From contig NHBO02000091.1 of NCBI GenBank assembly GCA_002167845.2, positions 1 through 40,218 on the forward strand: 40,218 nt of DNA, in the 5' to 3' direction. Of the stretch, positions 8,463-17,034 are shown one piece after another; the first letter of the stretch is position 1, and each line of letters starts with the position of its first letter. Made by a program: the position numbers and the translations under genes. This DNA comes from Phycisphaera sp. TMED9. Its GTDB lineage: Bacteria; Planctomycetota; Phycisphaerae; Phycisphaerales; SM1A02. The notes beneath the pieces were generated by a model. The model was given only the letters and a program-made list of their open reading frames with translations. It searched no databases and had not been told where the DNA came from.

Positions 8463-8535
8463 TTCCGCTATTTTAGCAATCGACCTCTCCGCCCAGTGAT
8501 ACGTCGGGCCATCATTCGCATCGGAACTGCCACCC

Positions 8536-9414
8536 ATGAATCTGATTCACCGTCTTGTCGGTCGTCGAGTACTTCAGTCGTTCTGGTCTCGATTGATCCT
8601 GTTTCCATTCCTTGCGACTCCGGCCTTCGCGCAGCTGGACATGGACTTTTCGCCTCGAACCTTTCAGGGAACTCCGTTGGTGGCGAGTGTTCAGGCGGAC
8701 TCGACCCAGCCGGGCGGGCCGATGATCTTTCGAAACTATCGGTTCGATTCCGAGGGGCGACTCCTTCAGATCGAACAAGGATCAGAGACGCTCGGAGTCA
8801 CCTTGGAGGTCGGTTTCGAATCCGATGCCGAGGGCAGACCCGTCAAGGTGTCCGCGGTCTTCATGGGAAATCTCGGTTGGATCGAAACCTACGCCTACGA
8901 CGACGCCGGGCGAATCGAGTCCTGGACGAAACTGAATCCTCGGACTCAGGTCGAAACCGTCTCCCGGAGGCATGTCTACGACGAGGAAGGTCGTCAGGTC
9001 AAGACGGTCTTCGTTCAAGCGGGTCGAACCCCCGAAGAGACGACTCGGACCTTTGATGCGTCGAATCGCGTGCTTCAGGAAGAAACCACTTCGGATGGAA
9101 AGATGACCCGTCGCATCGACTTCGAATACGACGCTTCGGGGTGCCTGGTGAAGCAGGTGACGCTTCTCGGTCGGGGCCCGGTCGAGGTTCGAGAGTGGGA
9201 ACACGGCAAAGACTGCCGACCCGACCGGCTGAAGATCAGAACCTTCGCGGGAAAGATCACCACGGTCACGATGACCTATGACGGCAAGGGGAATCTTCTC
9301 ACCGAGTCGACGCTCCGGGAGGGCAAGCCCGCCCCGACGGTGCAGCGATGGACATATGAGTTTCCCAAGCCCGCTTCCGATTCCGCCGTCAAAGAGGACG
9401 GGAAGACCGAGTGA
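8536..9414 (+). CDS. secreted YD-repeat (RHS-like) protein
   Basis: This 292-residue protein has a Sec signal peptide ending FLATPAFAQ (about residue 33). The mature part is made of degenerate YD repeats: YDDAGRI, YDEEGRQ, FDASNRV, YDASGCL and YDGKGNL near residues 120, 148, 173, 198 and 248, roughly 25 residues apart. Such repeats form a beta spiral or shell in RHS/Tc-toxin proteins, but here there is no RHS core motif, no toxin tail and no following immunity gene. It is more likely a small secreted or periplasmic binding or structural protein. No clear Shine-Dalgarno sequence is seen. Monocistronic. Confidence 0.75.
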   Translation: MNLIHRLVGRRVLQSFWSRLILFPFLATPAFAQLDMDFSPRTFQGTPLVASVQADSTQPGGPMIFRNYRFDSEGRLLQIEQGSETLGVTLEVGFESDAEGRPVKVSAVFMGNLGWIETYAYDDAGRIESWTKLNPRTQVETVSRRHVYDEEGRQVKTVFVQAGRTPEETTRTFDASNRVLQEETTSDGKMTRRIDFEYDASGCLVKQVTLLGRGPVEVREWEHGKDCRPDRLKIRTFAGKITTVTMTYDGKGNLLTESTLREGKPAPTVQRWTYEFPKPASDSAVKEDGKTE

Positions 9415-9554
9415 TCACGTCGGTCGCGACATCGCACCACGGGTGTCGAGACATGATTCAAGCAGGGCGGTAGCATCACGAATTCAATGCCGACGGCGGG
9501 CTTCGTCGTATCGGTGATCACGCCTCAGACGCACTTCAGGAAGAGATCTGATCC

Positions 9555-9989
9555 ATGAGCAGGAACCTGCCCCTTCGCCGCCTCCTCGGCGCTCTCGTTC
9601 TCCCGGCGGCTCTCATCGGTGGCTGCAACATGGGAACCCCGAGTTCCCGAGAGGGTCGGGTGGAGTCGCTTCATCCGGACGCCCGGAATGAGGTCGCCGA
9701 GAAGGTGGGGGTGCCTTTCACGCTGACGCTTCCCGGAAATGCGGGGACGGGGTACGAGTGGGTGATCGCCGGCGATCTCCCTCCTTTTCTCAGCCAGCGG
9801 GGAACGCCCCGATTCGTTCCCGCCGACTCGAACAAGGTCGGCGCGGGTGGGGACTCCGAGTTCGTGCTCGTCGCGAGTGAAGCGGGAAAGGGAGTGATCC
9901 GCTTCCACTATCTCCGTTCCTGGAAGAAGGACGCTCGTCCCGCTCGGTGGGCGGAAGTCGAAGTGACGGCGAACACCGGCGATCAGTGA
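9555..9989 (+). CDS. chagasin-like (I42) protease-inhibitor lipoprotein
   Basis: This 144-residue lipoprotein has a signal peptide with cysteine at residue 24 (IGGC). The mature domain carries the marks of the I42 family, which blocks papain-like cysteine proteases: AGTGYEWVI (about 65-73; NPTTGY-type loop), then a G-x-x-x-F-x-Y-x-R-S-W segment (about 116-126, GVIRFHYLRSW). The RPW-type loop is partly altered to RSW. Placement on a lipid anchor suggests defence of the envelope against host, predator or self proteases, which is inference. No cysteine protease is encoded nearby; the zinc protease at 12247 is not a known target type. Confidence 0.75.
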   Translation: MSRNLPLRRLLGALVLPAALIGGCNMGTPSSREGRVESLHPDARNEVAEKVGVPFTLTLPGNAGTGYEWVIAGDLPPFLSQRGTPRFVPADSNKVGAGGDSEFVLVASEAGKGVIRFHYLRSWKKDARPARWAEVEVTANTGDQ

Positions 9990-10124
9990 TCGCAGCGACA
10001 GTCTTGTCGTCGTGGTGGAATCCAACGCGATCCACGGGCAGGTCCGAAAGGATCAGCCTGGTTCTTGATTCGCTCTCAGGATCTTCTGATCCGGATTCGG
10101 AACCCAAGACAGAAAGGGTGGGCG

Positions 10125-10340
10125 ATGCCGTTGTTCGACGTACTTGGAAGCGAAGTCGATGGTCCCGAGGGGCCGGTGCTGGTCGAAGCGACCTTTGCAT
10201 CCCTCCCCCCCGACCACGGTGGCCCCGCCCTGTGCACTCGAGAACGATTCCTCGGTGAAGTGGTCGATCGCCACGGACGCCGATGGCATGCCATGATCGA
10301 GAACAAGCACGCGCGATACCTCGGGCCGGCGGACGAGTGA
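10125..10340 (+). CDS. small hypothetical protein (71 aa)
   Basis: I do not recognise this protein. The ATG at 10125 is preceded by a purine-rich AAAGGGTGGG; an in-frame upstream start at 10065 lacks this. The predicted product is soluble, without signal peptide or membrane segment, acidic, and has one cysteine. The sequence reads like a compact beta-rich domain (VLVEATFA, RERFLGEVVDRHGRRWHAMIE). It is 135 bp after the chagasin-like gene and convergent with the DUF2231 gene, with a 32-bp gap. It could be a lone gene or the second gene of a short operon. Confidence 0.55.
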   Translation: MPLFDVLGSEVDGPEGPVLVEATFASLPPDHGGPALCTRERFLGEVVDRHGRRWHAMIENKHARYLGPADE

Positions 10341-10372
10341 TCGTTCGAATTGATGAGTCTTGAGCGCCGGGC

Positions 10373-10888
10373 TCAATCGGAATCCACGATCCCCGCCGGC
10401 TGGCCGGGATCGACGGCGCCGAACCAATAGACCAGTTTTCCGCCCTGATTCGCGACGTGCATCGTCCAGACGACGGTTGCAAGAGTGAGCGCGAAGGCGA
10501 GGATTCCCGCGCCCGACCGGATCAGAGGTCGAGGAATGGCGGAGACCAGGATCATCGCGGCGATCGCCGTGAGGAGCAGTGGAATGCGTTCGCCATCGTC
10601 GTGGTGATCTTCGAGCAGGGCGACGCCGGCCTCGTTGAGATTGACGCGGGCCAGCGACTCGGCCGCCTCGCCGGCTTCGCCCGACTGCCACGCGATCACG
10701 CCGGTGGCGAAGATCGCGGTCGCGAGAAGAAGGCGATAGGCGAGTGCTCGGCGGCGATACAGGAAGGGCAGGACGAGGGTGAAGGGGATCGCGAGCACGC
10801 TGAAGGCGATCGGGAAGTGGACCAGCATGGCGTGCCGGGTCTGTGGATCCGCCAGCGAGAGTCGAATGTTCTCGAACAGTTCGGTCAC
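10373..10888 (-). CDS. DUF2231-type integral membrane protein
   Basis: This 171-residue inner-membrane protein has about four membrane segments (near 24-45, 51-67, 102-117 and 128-144). The N-terminal HAMLVHFPIAFSVLAIPF (about 19-36) contains the histidine-rich HxxxVHFPIA signature of DUF2231 proteins, whose function is not settled; they are often met beside heme or cupredoxin proteins and the histidines may bind heme or metal. A charged loop ALLEDHHDDGERIP (about 89-102) carries more histidines. Divergently oriented from the PA14-like gene at 11017, with about 128 bp for promoters between them. Confidence 0.75.
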   Translation of the reverse strand: MTELFENIRLSLADPQTRHAMLVHFPIAFSVLAIPFTLVLPFLYRRRALAYRLLLATAIFATGVIAWQSGEAGEAAESLARVNLNEAGVALLEDHHDDGERIPLLLTAIAAMILVSAIPRPLIRSGAGILAFALTLATVVWTMHVANQGGKLVYWFGAVDPGQPAGIVDSD

Positions 10889-11016
10889 CGGGTGGGTCTC
10901 CAGTCGTCGAGCGCGATCGGGTCGATGCCCTTGATGGACGGTACGCTCCCTGTCGTCGCCGACTCGTCAGGCCACGATACGTGATGTATTCCAGACCCGT
11001 TGCGGAGAATCAGCAT

Positions 11017-12078
11017 ATGAACCCGCCCAGATTTCATCGTCGAAGATCATGCTTCCTGCTCGCCACGGCATTCCTGGCGGGAATCGCTCAAGCCCAGGAT
11101 CAACCATCACCGGATCATCCGTTCGTGTTCGCCAGAGAGATCTGGCGGAGTCCGGTGACCGCGGCTGCCTTGCGGGACGACTCGACCTTCACGCGGCTGC
11201 CGGATCGGGTTGAGATCGTCTCACAGCCCGTCGGTGCGGATGATGCCGGGGATCACTTCGTGCAACGGATTCGTGGTTGGATCGAGGCGCCCCGGACCGG
11301 TTCGTATCGGTTCTCCATTGCCTCGGACGACGACGGAGTGCTCTTCATTTCACCTTCGTCGGATCCCGACGAGCGAGTCTTGGTGGCGGAAGTGGCGGGT
11401 TTCACGGGGCCGGGGGAGTTCGATCGTCAGAAGGCGCAGACCTCGAGGCCGTTGATCCTGATCAAGGGCCAGCGGTACTACCTCGAAGCCCGACACCGTG
11501 ACCAGGATGGCCTCGACCACCTCTCGATCGCGTGGCGGGGGCCCGGAATGCCCTCGGGCGGCGTCGTCCCGATCGGGATGACTCTGGACCCGGAATTCAC
11601 ACTGGAGGTCTGGGAGGGTGTTGCCCGGGGTGCGCCATCGAGCCTGGAAGTCTTCGCCACGCCTCCGGATCGGGTTGAACGCCTCTTCGCGATGGGCTCC
11701 GCGAGCGTTGGGGTGAATGTCGCCACCCGGCTTCGAGGACGGTTCGTACCGCCCCAGGACGGCGAGTACCGGTTTCTGGTGACCGCAGATGACCTGGCGG
11801 AGCTCCGAATACTCGATCCTGATGCCACAGATGGCGTCCGCAAGCTTGCAGAACTGACCGGATGGACGGCGCCAAACGGCTGGGACGAGCGATCAGAGCA
11901 GATTTCATCGCCTCTGCGGCTCAAGGCCGGGGTTCCGGTCCTTCTTGAAGCGATCCACTGGCAGGGCTCCGGTCCCGGCCATATCGGGGTCGGCGTCCTT
12001 GGGCCTGAGGGGCTTGATCATCGTCCGATCAAATCGACTCCGAAGCCTGCGAAAGCGATGGAATCCGGAACCCGGTGA
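11017..12078 (+). CDS. secreted protein with two PA14-like modules
   Basis: This 353-residue protein has a signal peptide (MNPPRFHRRRSCFLLA...GIAQAQ, about 1-27). It is built of two related beta domains. The first (about 35-180) shows the PA14 pattern: FVQRIRGWIEAPRTGSYRFS, IASDDDGVLFIS and KGQRYYLEARHRD. The second (about 195-340) repeats it in TRLRGRFVPPQDGEYRFLVT, ADDLAELRI and LKAGVPVLLEAIHWQ. PA14 domains bind carbohydrate in many secreted enzymes and adhesins; no catalytic domain is attached here, so it may act as a binding or matrix protein. GGAG lies about 9 nt before the chosen ATG. An internal duplication explains the two modules. Confidence 0.75.
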   Translation: MNPPRFHRRRSCFLLATAFLAGIAQAQDQPSPDHPFVFAREIWRSPVTAAALRDDSTFTRLPDRVEIVSQPVGADDAGDHFVQRIRGWIEAPRTGSYRFSIASDDDGVLFISPSSDPDERVLVAEVAGFTGPGEFDRQKAQTSRPLILIKGQRYYLEARHRDQDGLDHLSIAWRGPGMPSGGVVPIGMTLDPEFTLEVWEGVARGAPSSLEVFATPPDRVERLFAMGSASVGVNVATRLRGRFVPPQDGEYRFLVTADDLAELRILDPDATDGVRKLAELTGWTAPNGWDERSEQISSPLRLKAGVPVLLEAIHWQGSGPGHIGVGVLGPEGLDHRPIKSTPKPAKAMESGTR

Positions 12079-12246
12079 ACCGGCGAACCACTTCTTCGTA
12101 GCAATTGCGAGGGGGCAACCGCCCCGAAATCCGTCGGTACTCTTGGAAGCCCCGCTATCCTCTCAGCAACGGATGCCGGCAGCGTCTCAGGTCGTGCAGC
12201 GCGTCTGCCGTCAAACAATCATTTTCCGCTTAGGAGATTCGAACCC

Positions 12247-15027
12247 ATGGTTCATCCTCGAACCCTCGTCCTCGCCGGTGTGACCGGCCTTGCGGCCCTC
12301 GTCACCTCGCTTCCGGCCACCGCGATGCAAGGTCCGCCTGCGTCGGCCAGGTCCGGCGCCAGCCAGGACTTCCCCCCCTTCGACAAGATTTCCGAGGGTT
12401 TCACCGAAGTCGCTCCGGCGGACGGCAAACGCGGTCTCTATCGACTCTGGGTCAACAAGAAGACCCAGAAGACGCTTGCGGAGCTGCCTCGGAACTTCGA
12501 GAAGCAGGACCTCTTCCTCGCCTGGACCGTCGCGGCCGGTGTTCAGACTTCGGCCGTTCAGACCGGCGATCAGTATGCGAAGTGGAAGCGATTCGGCAAG
12601 CGACTCGCGTTGATCGAGCCCAACTTCGCGGTCGTCTCGACCGGTGACAAGCAAAGTCAGGATGCGACGCAACGAGTCTTCACGGACCGCGTCATCCTCG
12701 AAGTCCCGATTCTCGCGATGGGTCCGAGTGGTGGACCGGTCATCGATCTGAACAGCCTCTTCGTCAATCAGGCGACCCGCTTCTTCGGTGGTGTGGCCGG
12801 TGGCGCGAACACCAGGCTCGTGACCGTCGAGAAGGCCAAGACCTTCCCGGAGAACGTCGAGCTCTGCTATCAGATGCCGCTCAGCAGCGGTCGATTCGCG
12901 AAGCTCTACTACTCCATCGCGGCGATTCCCGGCAACACCGGATACCGACCCCGCAAGGCGGACGACCGGGTCGGTTACTTCACCACCAGCATCCAGGATC
13001 TTGGTGACCCCTCGGCCGATACGTCGTGGAAGCGTTACATCAATCGGTGGCATCTCGAGAAGGCCGATCCGAGCCTCAAGATGAGCCCGCCGAAGAAGCC
13101 CATCGTGTTCTACATCGAGCACACCGTCCCGGTCAGGTACCGACGGTGGGTTCGCGATGGGATTCTTGAATGGAACAACGCCTTCGAGGAAATCGGCATC
13201 GTGAATGCCGTGGAGGTCTACCAGCAGGACGCCAACACCGGCGCCCACATGGAGAAGGACCCGGAGGACGCTCGCTACAACTTCATGGTCTGGACCAACG
13301 CGAACATGGGCTTCGCGATCGGGCCAAGCAGAGTGCATCCCCGCACCGGCCAGATCCTCGACGCGGACATCGTCATGGACGAGGGCTTCGTGAGTTCATG
13401 GGTCGACGCCTGGGAACGCCAGGTGCCACACGCCGCCATGGAGAGTCTCGGCGCCGAGACGATCGAGTGGCTGGTCGACCATCCCGAGTTCGATCCTCGA
13501 GTCATCCTCGCCGCTCCGCAGGACCGTGCGCAGATCGCCGAGGACATCGCCAGCCGTTACGAAGAGCTGCGTGGCAAGGGGCTGCGATCGATGCATCCGA
13601 GCCTCGACGGCCCGGGCAAGCTCATCGCAGGTGCCGGCCCTGACGGAATCGCGATCGAAAGCAACTCGCATTCCTGCACCGCATGCCAGAACGCCATGCG
13701 AAAGTCGACCGACGTCGCGTTCATGCGGATGAACGCGGAACTGCTCGGATTGATGAACAGTGACGATCCGGACGGTCAGAAGCTCGACGGAATCCCCGAA
13801 GAGTTCATCGGTCCCCTCCTCAAGGAGGTGATCATGCACGAGGTCGGCCACACGCTCGGGCTTCGGCACAACTTCGTCGGCTCCGAGCTCGTCTCCTACG
13901 AGGAGATGAACAGTGAAGGCTTCGACGGTCCGATCTCTTCATCGGTGATGGATTATCTGCCGGTCAACATCGCCTTCGGCGATGACGTCGTGCAGGGTCC
14001 CTGGACCACGATGGAACTCGGCCCCTACGACGTCTGGGCGATCTCCTACGGTTACACCCCCGGCAAGACGGACGCGGTTCTCGCCCGTTGCGGCGAACCG
14101 GAGCTTCGATACCTGACCGACGAAGACACCATGGGGCCCGACCCCATGGCACGTCGCTTCGATCATGCGAAGAACCCGCTCGACTACGTCGACGCCCAGT
14201 TGGCGATCGTCGAAGAGCTTCGCGGTCGAATCCTCGACGACATGGTCGATGACGGTGAAAGCTGGTCGAAGGCTCGTCAGGGGTATCTCATGCTCCTCTC
14301 GAAGCATCGGAGTGCCGTCGGAACCGCCGGCAACTGGATCGGCGGAAGCACCATCAATCGCGTGAAGAAGGGTGCGGAGCTCGATCCGATCCAGGACATC
14401 CCGGCGGATCAGCAGCGTCGAGCCCTCGCGGTCGTTCTCGATGCCACCATGCCTGATGCGGCGTACGGTCTGAATCCGGAACTGCTCCGGAAGATGACCG
14501 TCGAGAAGTGGTTCGACGGTGGTGGCATGCGGGCCACGATGACGGATCCCACCTTCGACGTGCACAACCGGATCAACGGCATCCAGGAGACGGCGTTGAC
14601 CCTGATCCTCAATCCAACCACTCTGAATCGGATGTATGACAACGAATTCCGAGCGGATGAAGGTCAGGACGTGCTCACCATCCCCGAGACGATGGACGGT
14701 GTGAAGGCTGCGGTCTGGACGGAGCTCGACGCTCGGCCGGACGGCAAGCAGAGCAACACCGACGCGTACATCTCCAGCCTTCGACGGAATCTGCAGCGAT
14801 CTCATCTGGAACGACTCGTGTCGCTCGCAGGTGGGAGCAGTCGCTTCGGACCATCCAAGGCAGCCGTCGCGAGTCTCTCGCGGCAGCAGCTTCGCGAGCT
14901 CGATGAGCAGATCGGTGAAGTTCTGAGTCGGGATGGAAGCCGGCTCGACACCTATTCGAAGGCTCACCTCAGTGATGCCAAGGCGATCATCGATCGCGTG
15001 CTCAACGCGGATTACGTCTACAACTGA
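12247..15027 (+). CDS. secreted zinc metalloprotease, DUF5117 type
   Basis: This 926-residue exported peptidase has a signal peptide ending SLPATAMQ (about residue 28). A large N-terminal beta-rich DUF5117-like region (about 60-280) precedes the metzincin-like catalytic domain. HEVGHTLGLRH (531-541) gives three zinc-binding histidines and the catalytic glutamate, and SSVMDYLP (about 565-572) supplies the Met-turn. A CTACQ-type cysteine pair sits near 478-481. The C-terminal 280 residues are helical and of unknown role. AGGAG is 10 nt before the ATG; a TATCCT at 12156 is a possible -10 element. Transcription should end at the palindrome at 15062. Likely periplasmic or extracellular protein digestion. 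Confidence 0.9.
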   Translation: MVHPRTLVLAGVTGLAALVTSLPATAMQGPPASARSGASQDFPPFDKISEGFTEVAPADGKRGLYRLWVNKKTQKTLAELPRNFEKQDLFLAWTVAAGVQTSAVQTGDQYAKWKRFGKRLALIEPNFAVVSTGDKQSQDATQRVFTDRVILEVPILAMGPSGGPVIDLNSLFVNQATRFFGGVAGGANTRLVTVEKAKTFPENVELCYQMPLSSGRFAKLYYSIAAIPGNTGYRPRKADDRVGYFTTSIQDLGDPSADTSWKRYINRWHLEKADPSLKMSPPKKPIVFYIEHTVPVRYRRWVRDGILEWNNAFEEIGIVNAVEVYQQDANTGAHMEKDPEDARYNFMVWTNANMGFAIGPSRVHPRTGQILDADIVMDEGFVSSWVDAWERQVPHAAMESLGAETIEWLVDHPEFDPRVILAAPQDRAQIAEDIASRYEELRGKGLRSMHPSLDGPGKLIAGAGPDGIAIESNSHSCTACQNAMRKSTDVAFMRMNAELLGLMNSDDPDGQKLDGIPEEFIGPLLKEVIMHEVGHTLGLRHNFVGSELVSYEEMNSEGFDGPISSSVMDYLPVNIAFGDDVVQGPWTTMELGPYDVWAISYGYTPGKTDAVLARCGEPELRYLTDEDTMGPDPMARRFDHAKNPLDYVDAQLAIVEELRGRILDDMVDDGESWSKARQGYLMLLSKHRSAVGTAGNWIGGSTINRVKKGAELDPIQDIPADQQRRALAVVLDATMPDAAYGLNPELLRKMTVEKWFDGGGMRATMTDPTFDVHNRINGIQETALTLILNPTTLNRMYDNEFRADEGQDVLTIPETMDGVKAAVWTELDARPDGKQSNTDAYISSLRRNLQRSHLERLVSLAGGSSRFGPSKAAVASLSRQQLRELDEQIGEVLSRDGSRLDTYSKAHLSDAKAIIDRVLNADYVYN

Positions 15028-15061
15028 TCACGAGCGGTCGATCTCGGCCGCCGCGAACATC

Positions 15062-15121
15062 GATCAAGAAGAATCAGGGGACCGTCTTTGGACGGTCCCC
15101 TGTTCTATTTCATTCTTGATC
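15062..15121. terminator. bidirectional terminator, nested 60-bp palindrome
   Basis: An inner 12-bp perfect stem (15075-15086 with 15091-15102, TTTG loop) is followed by TTCTATTTC. An outer 9-bp repeat pairs GATCAAGAA (15062-15070) with TTCTTGATC (15113-15121). It lies between the convergent metalloprotease and lipoprotein genes and can end transcripts from both sides. The nested design also resembles a REP/MITE-like unit. Confidence 0.8.
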
Positions 15122-15157
15122 AGACGTGCTTCGATCGAGGCTCGCGTGTGATCGCGA

Positions 15158-15589
15158 TCACGGTTTCTTGACGGGAAGGTTCGCGTAGAAGACCGCTTCG
15201 AACTCGTACCACTTGATGGCTTTCTCGCCGAGTGCGGGGCCGAAGGCGGGAGTCGATCCGACTTTGCCGTTCCCGGCGCCCATTCTCGCCGACTCGTTCG
15301 CCGCTGAAAACGTCGGCGCGTATCGCCACCAATAGGCTTTGGCGCCGACTTCCTCCGCCGCGGCCATCGCTTCCTTGTCGCCCGGAAGCTGCCCGGCGTC
15401 GATCTGCTTGGTGAATCTGCTGACGCCGAGGCGAACGGACTTGATCTCGGCCTGCACCCGCACCGGCGTGTCGTCGGATTCCTGACGGCTGCCGACGTAG
15501 TTTTCCATGAATGGATTGGCGCACCCCGCGAGCAGCACTGTGGAGACGACGAGGAGCGTGCGAAGGCTTTGGATCGGTTTCGGTCGCAT
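15158..15589 (-). CDS. small lipoprotein of unknown function
   Basis: This 143-residue protein starts with a lipoprotein signal ending LLAGC (cysteine near residue 23), then NPFMENYVGSR. The mature domain contains two tryptophans in tandem (AYWWRYAP, about 86-93) and ends KWYEFEAVFYANLPVKKP, typical of a compact alpha/beta periplasmic fold. I recognise no family. It is the last gene of a leftward group with another small lipoprotein (48 bp upstream) and a prepilin-like protein, so it may belong to the same surface process. Confidence 0.7.
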   Translation of the reverse strand: MRPKPIQSLRTLLVVSTVLLAGCANPFMENYVGSRQESDDTPVRVQAEIKSVRLGVSRFTKQIDAGQLPGDKEAMAAAEEVGAKAYWWRYAPTFSAANESARMGAGNGKVGSTPAFGPALGEKAIKWYEFEAVFYANLPVKKP

Positions 15590-15637
15590 GTTCTTGAGTT
15601 CTCTTCTTCTGGTCGCGAGCGAGGTGGCCTGAGCGGG

Positions 15638-16036
15638 TCAAGTCGACGGGCGGAGGATCCAGAACATCGCTCGGCGTTGTTCCGGCGTGATCGATTCATC
15701 GTACAGGAGGGCGTTGAGTCGATCTCGCTCAGCGCCACTCTCGGCCTCGAGGGTTCGCCATGCCTCGACTTCGGGTTCGGTGATCGTGCGGTCAGAGAAC
15801 TTCCGTTCGAACGGCCGCAGGCCCGCCCGCATGGCGAGATAGTCGGTGGCTTCAGCCTTGAATCGGGCGACCACCGGGTCATCGTCCATCGTGGTCGGAG
15901 CGCCGGCGCGACCAAGTCCGTCATCAGTTCCTTGCGGCACCGGTGGCGAGGTCTTCTGGTCACATCCTCCCAAGGAGCATGCTGCCAGAATCAGTGCGGC
16001 GGCACCGAACGCCGATCGAGGGTTGGTCTTTCCCAT
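15638..16036 (-). CDS. small lipoprotein of unknown function
   Basis: This 132-residue protein has a signal peptide with lipobox SLGGC (cysteine about residue 25), followed by a flexible Pro/Gly/Asp linker and a charged helical domain (about 55-130; VVARFKAEATDYLAMRAGLRPFERKF). No family is recognised. It begins only 9 bp after the stop of the prepilin-like gene and is certainly co-transcribed with it. A role tied to that protein, for instance anchoring, is inference from position. Confidence 0.7.
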   Translation of the reverse strand: MGKTNPRSAFGAAALILAACSLGGCDQKTSPPVPQGTDDGLGRAGAPTTMDDDPVVARFKAEATDYLAMRAGLRPFERKFSDRTITEPEVEAWRTLEAESGAERDRLNALLYDESITPEQRRAMFWILRPST

Positions 16037-16045
16037 ACGGCGGGC

Positions 16046-16846
16046 TCACCAATCGCCGTAGAGTGCAACGCTGCCGGGGAAGAGTCGCTGGGAGACCCAG
16101 TCCCAGTCCGGGCCGGGGTAGTAGACATTCGTGAGCTGGTTGGGATCGTTGAAGGCGACTTCGATGGGGTCCGGGTCGGTGTAGCTCTCGCCCGCCCATT
16201 TGTATCGCTCCACGTGTCCGTCGGCGAAGGCGAAGTTGAAGTAGCCGGTATCCCAGATCATCAACTGGTCGATCCAGTCCGGAGTGTAGGGATTGATTCC
16301 CCAGCCATTGATGTTGTGGCCACGGCGATCATGCTCCGCGACCATGGAGATCGTCTCGCTGGGCTTGGGAATTCTGCTTCGGGTTCCGATGCTCCAGCTC
16401 GGCGGTCCGTTCCAGTCGCTCGTTCCCTCTCCGTCGGTGAAGAAAGCGCTCAGCGAGTAGGTTCGGACGTGGTCCGATTCGTCGAAGGGTGACCGATAGA
16501 GGCGGACATCACCGACGTAGGGAAACAGCCGGCCTTCGGTCAAGGCTTCAATCTTCTCAGTGTTGCCCGGCCCCAGGTTGTTTCCGACGGACCTGACCCA
16601 GTCCCAGGCATGTCGATTGGTGTCGGGCGCCACATATCGTCCGGCGTTGTCGGTCGCGTAGCCATCCCAGGCCAGCATCATCTGTCGCTGGTTCGAAAGA
16701 CAGGTCATGCCCTTCGACGTCTGGCGGAAGATGCCGGCCGCGTAGATGACGAGACTGATCAGGACGGCGATCATGGCGATCACCACCAGAAGTTCAACGA
16801 GGGTGAATCCTTTGGATTCTCGGGTCCGGGGGGTTCTGGTCGGCAT
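16046..16846 (-). CDS. prepilin-type N-terminal cleavage protein (type II pseudopilin-like)
   Basis: This 266-residue protein carries a class III signal, KGFTLVELLVVIAMIAVLI (about 13-31), with cleavage expected between Gly and Phe and N-methylation of Phe; the helix then packs in the membrane or a pilus-like fibre. The long globular domain ends with FNFAFADGHVERYKW (about 224-238), the 'FADGHV' tail motif common to large planctomycete pseudopilin families (DUF1559-like). GGAG sits about 9 nt before the ATG at 16846; an in-frame ATG at 16861 has no such site. Planctomycetes carry many such proteins and their role is unclear. No secretion ATPase or prepilin peptidase is nearby. Followed at 9 bp by a lipoprotein gene. 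Confidence 0.85.
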   Translation of the reverse strand: MPTRTPRTRESKGFTLVELLVVIAMIAVLISLVIYAAGIFRQTSKGMTCLSNQRQMMLAWDGYATDNAGRYVAPDTNRHAWDWVRSVGNNLGPGNTEKIEALTEGRLFPYVGDVRLYRSPFDESDHVRTYSLSAFFTDGEGTSDWNGPPSWSIGTRSRIPKPSETISMVAEHDRRGHNINGWGINPYTPDWIDQLMIWDTGYFNFAFADGHVERYKWAGESYTDPDPIEVAFNDPNQLTNVYYPGPDWDWVSQRLFPGSVALYGDW

Positions 16847-17034
16847 CTTGAACAGCTCCATCGAGGCGGCGGGGGGTGGCCGCTCGATGTCGGCGCTATC
16901 CCGGAGAATCTTCTCCGTAACACGATACCCCGCAAAAGGGCGCTTCGGTAGCAGGAACTTGATGGGAGAAGGGTGATTTACCCACTCGGGCCGGTTATCG
17001 ACGGGCAGATCTGGCCGGCCTGAAGGATCTCGGG

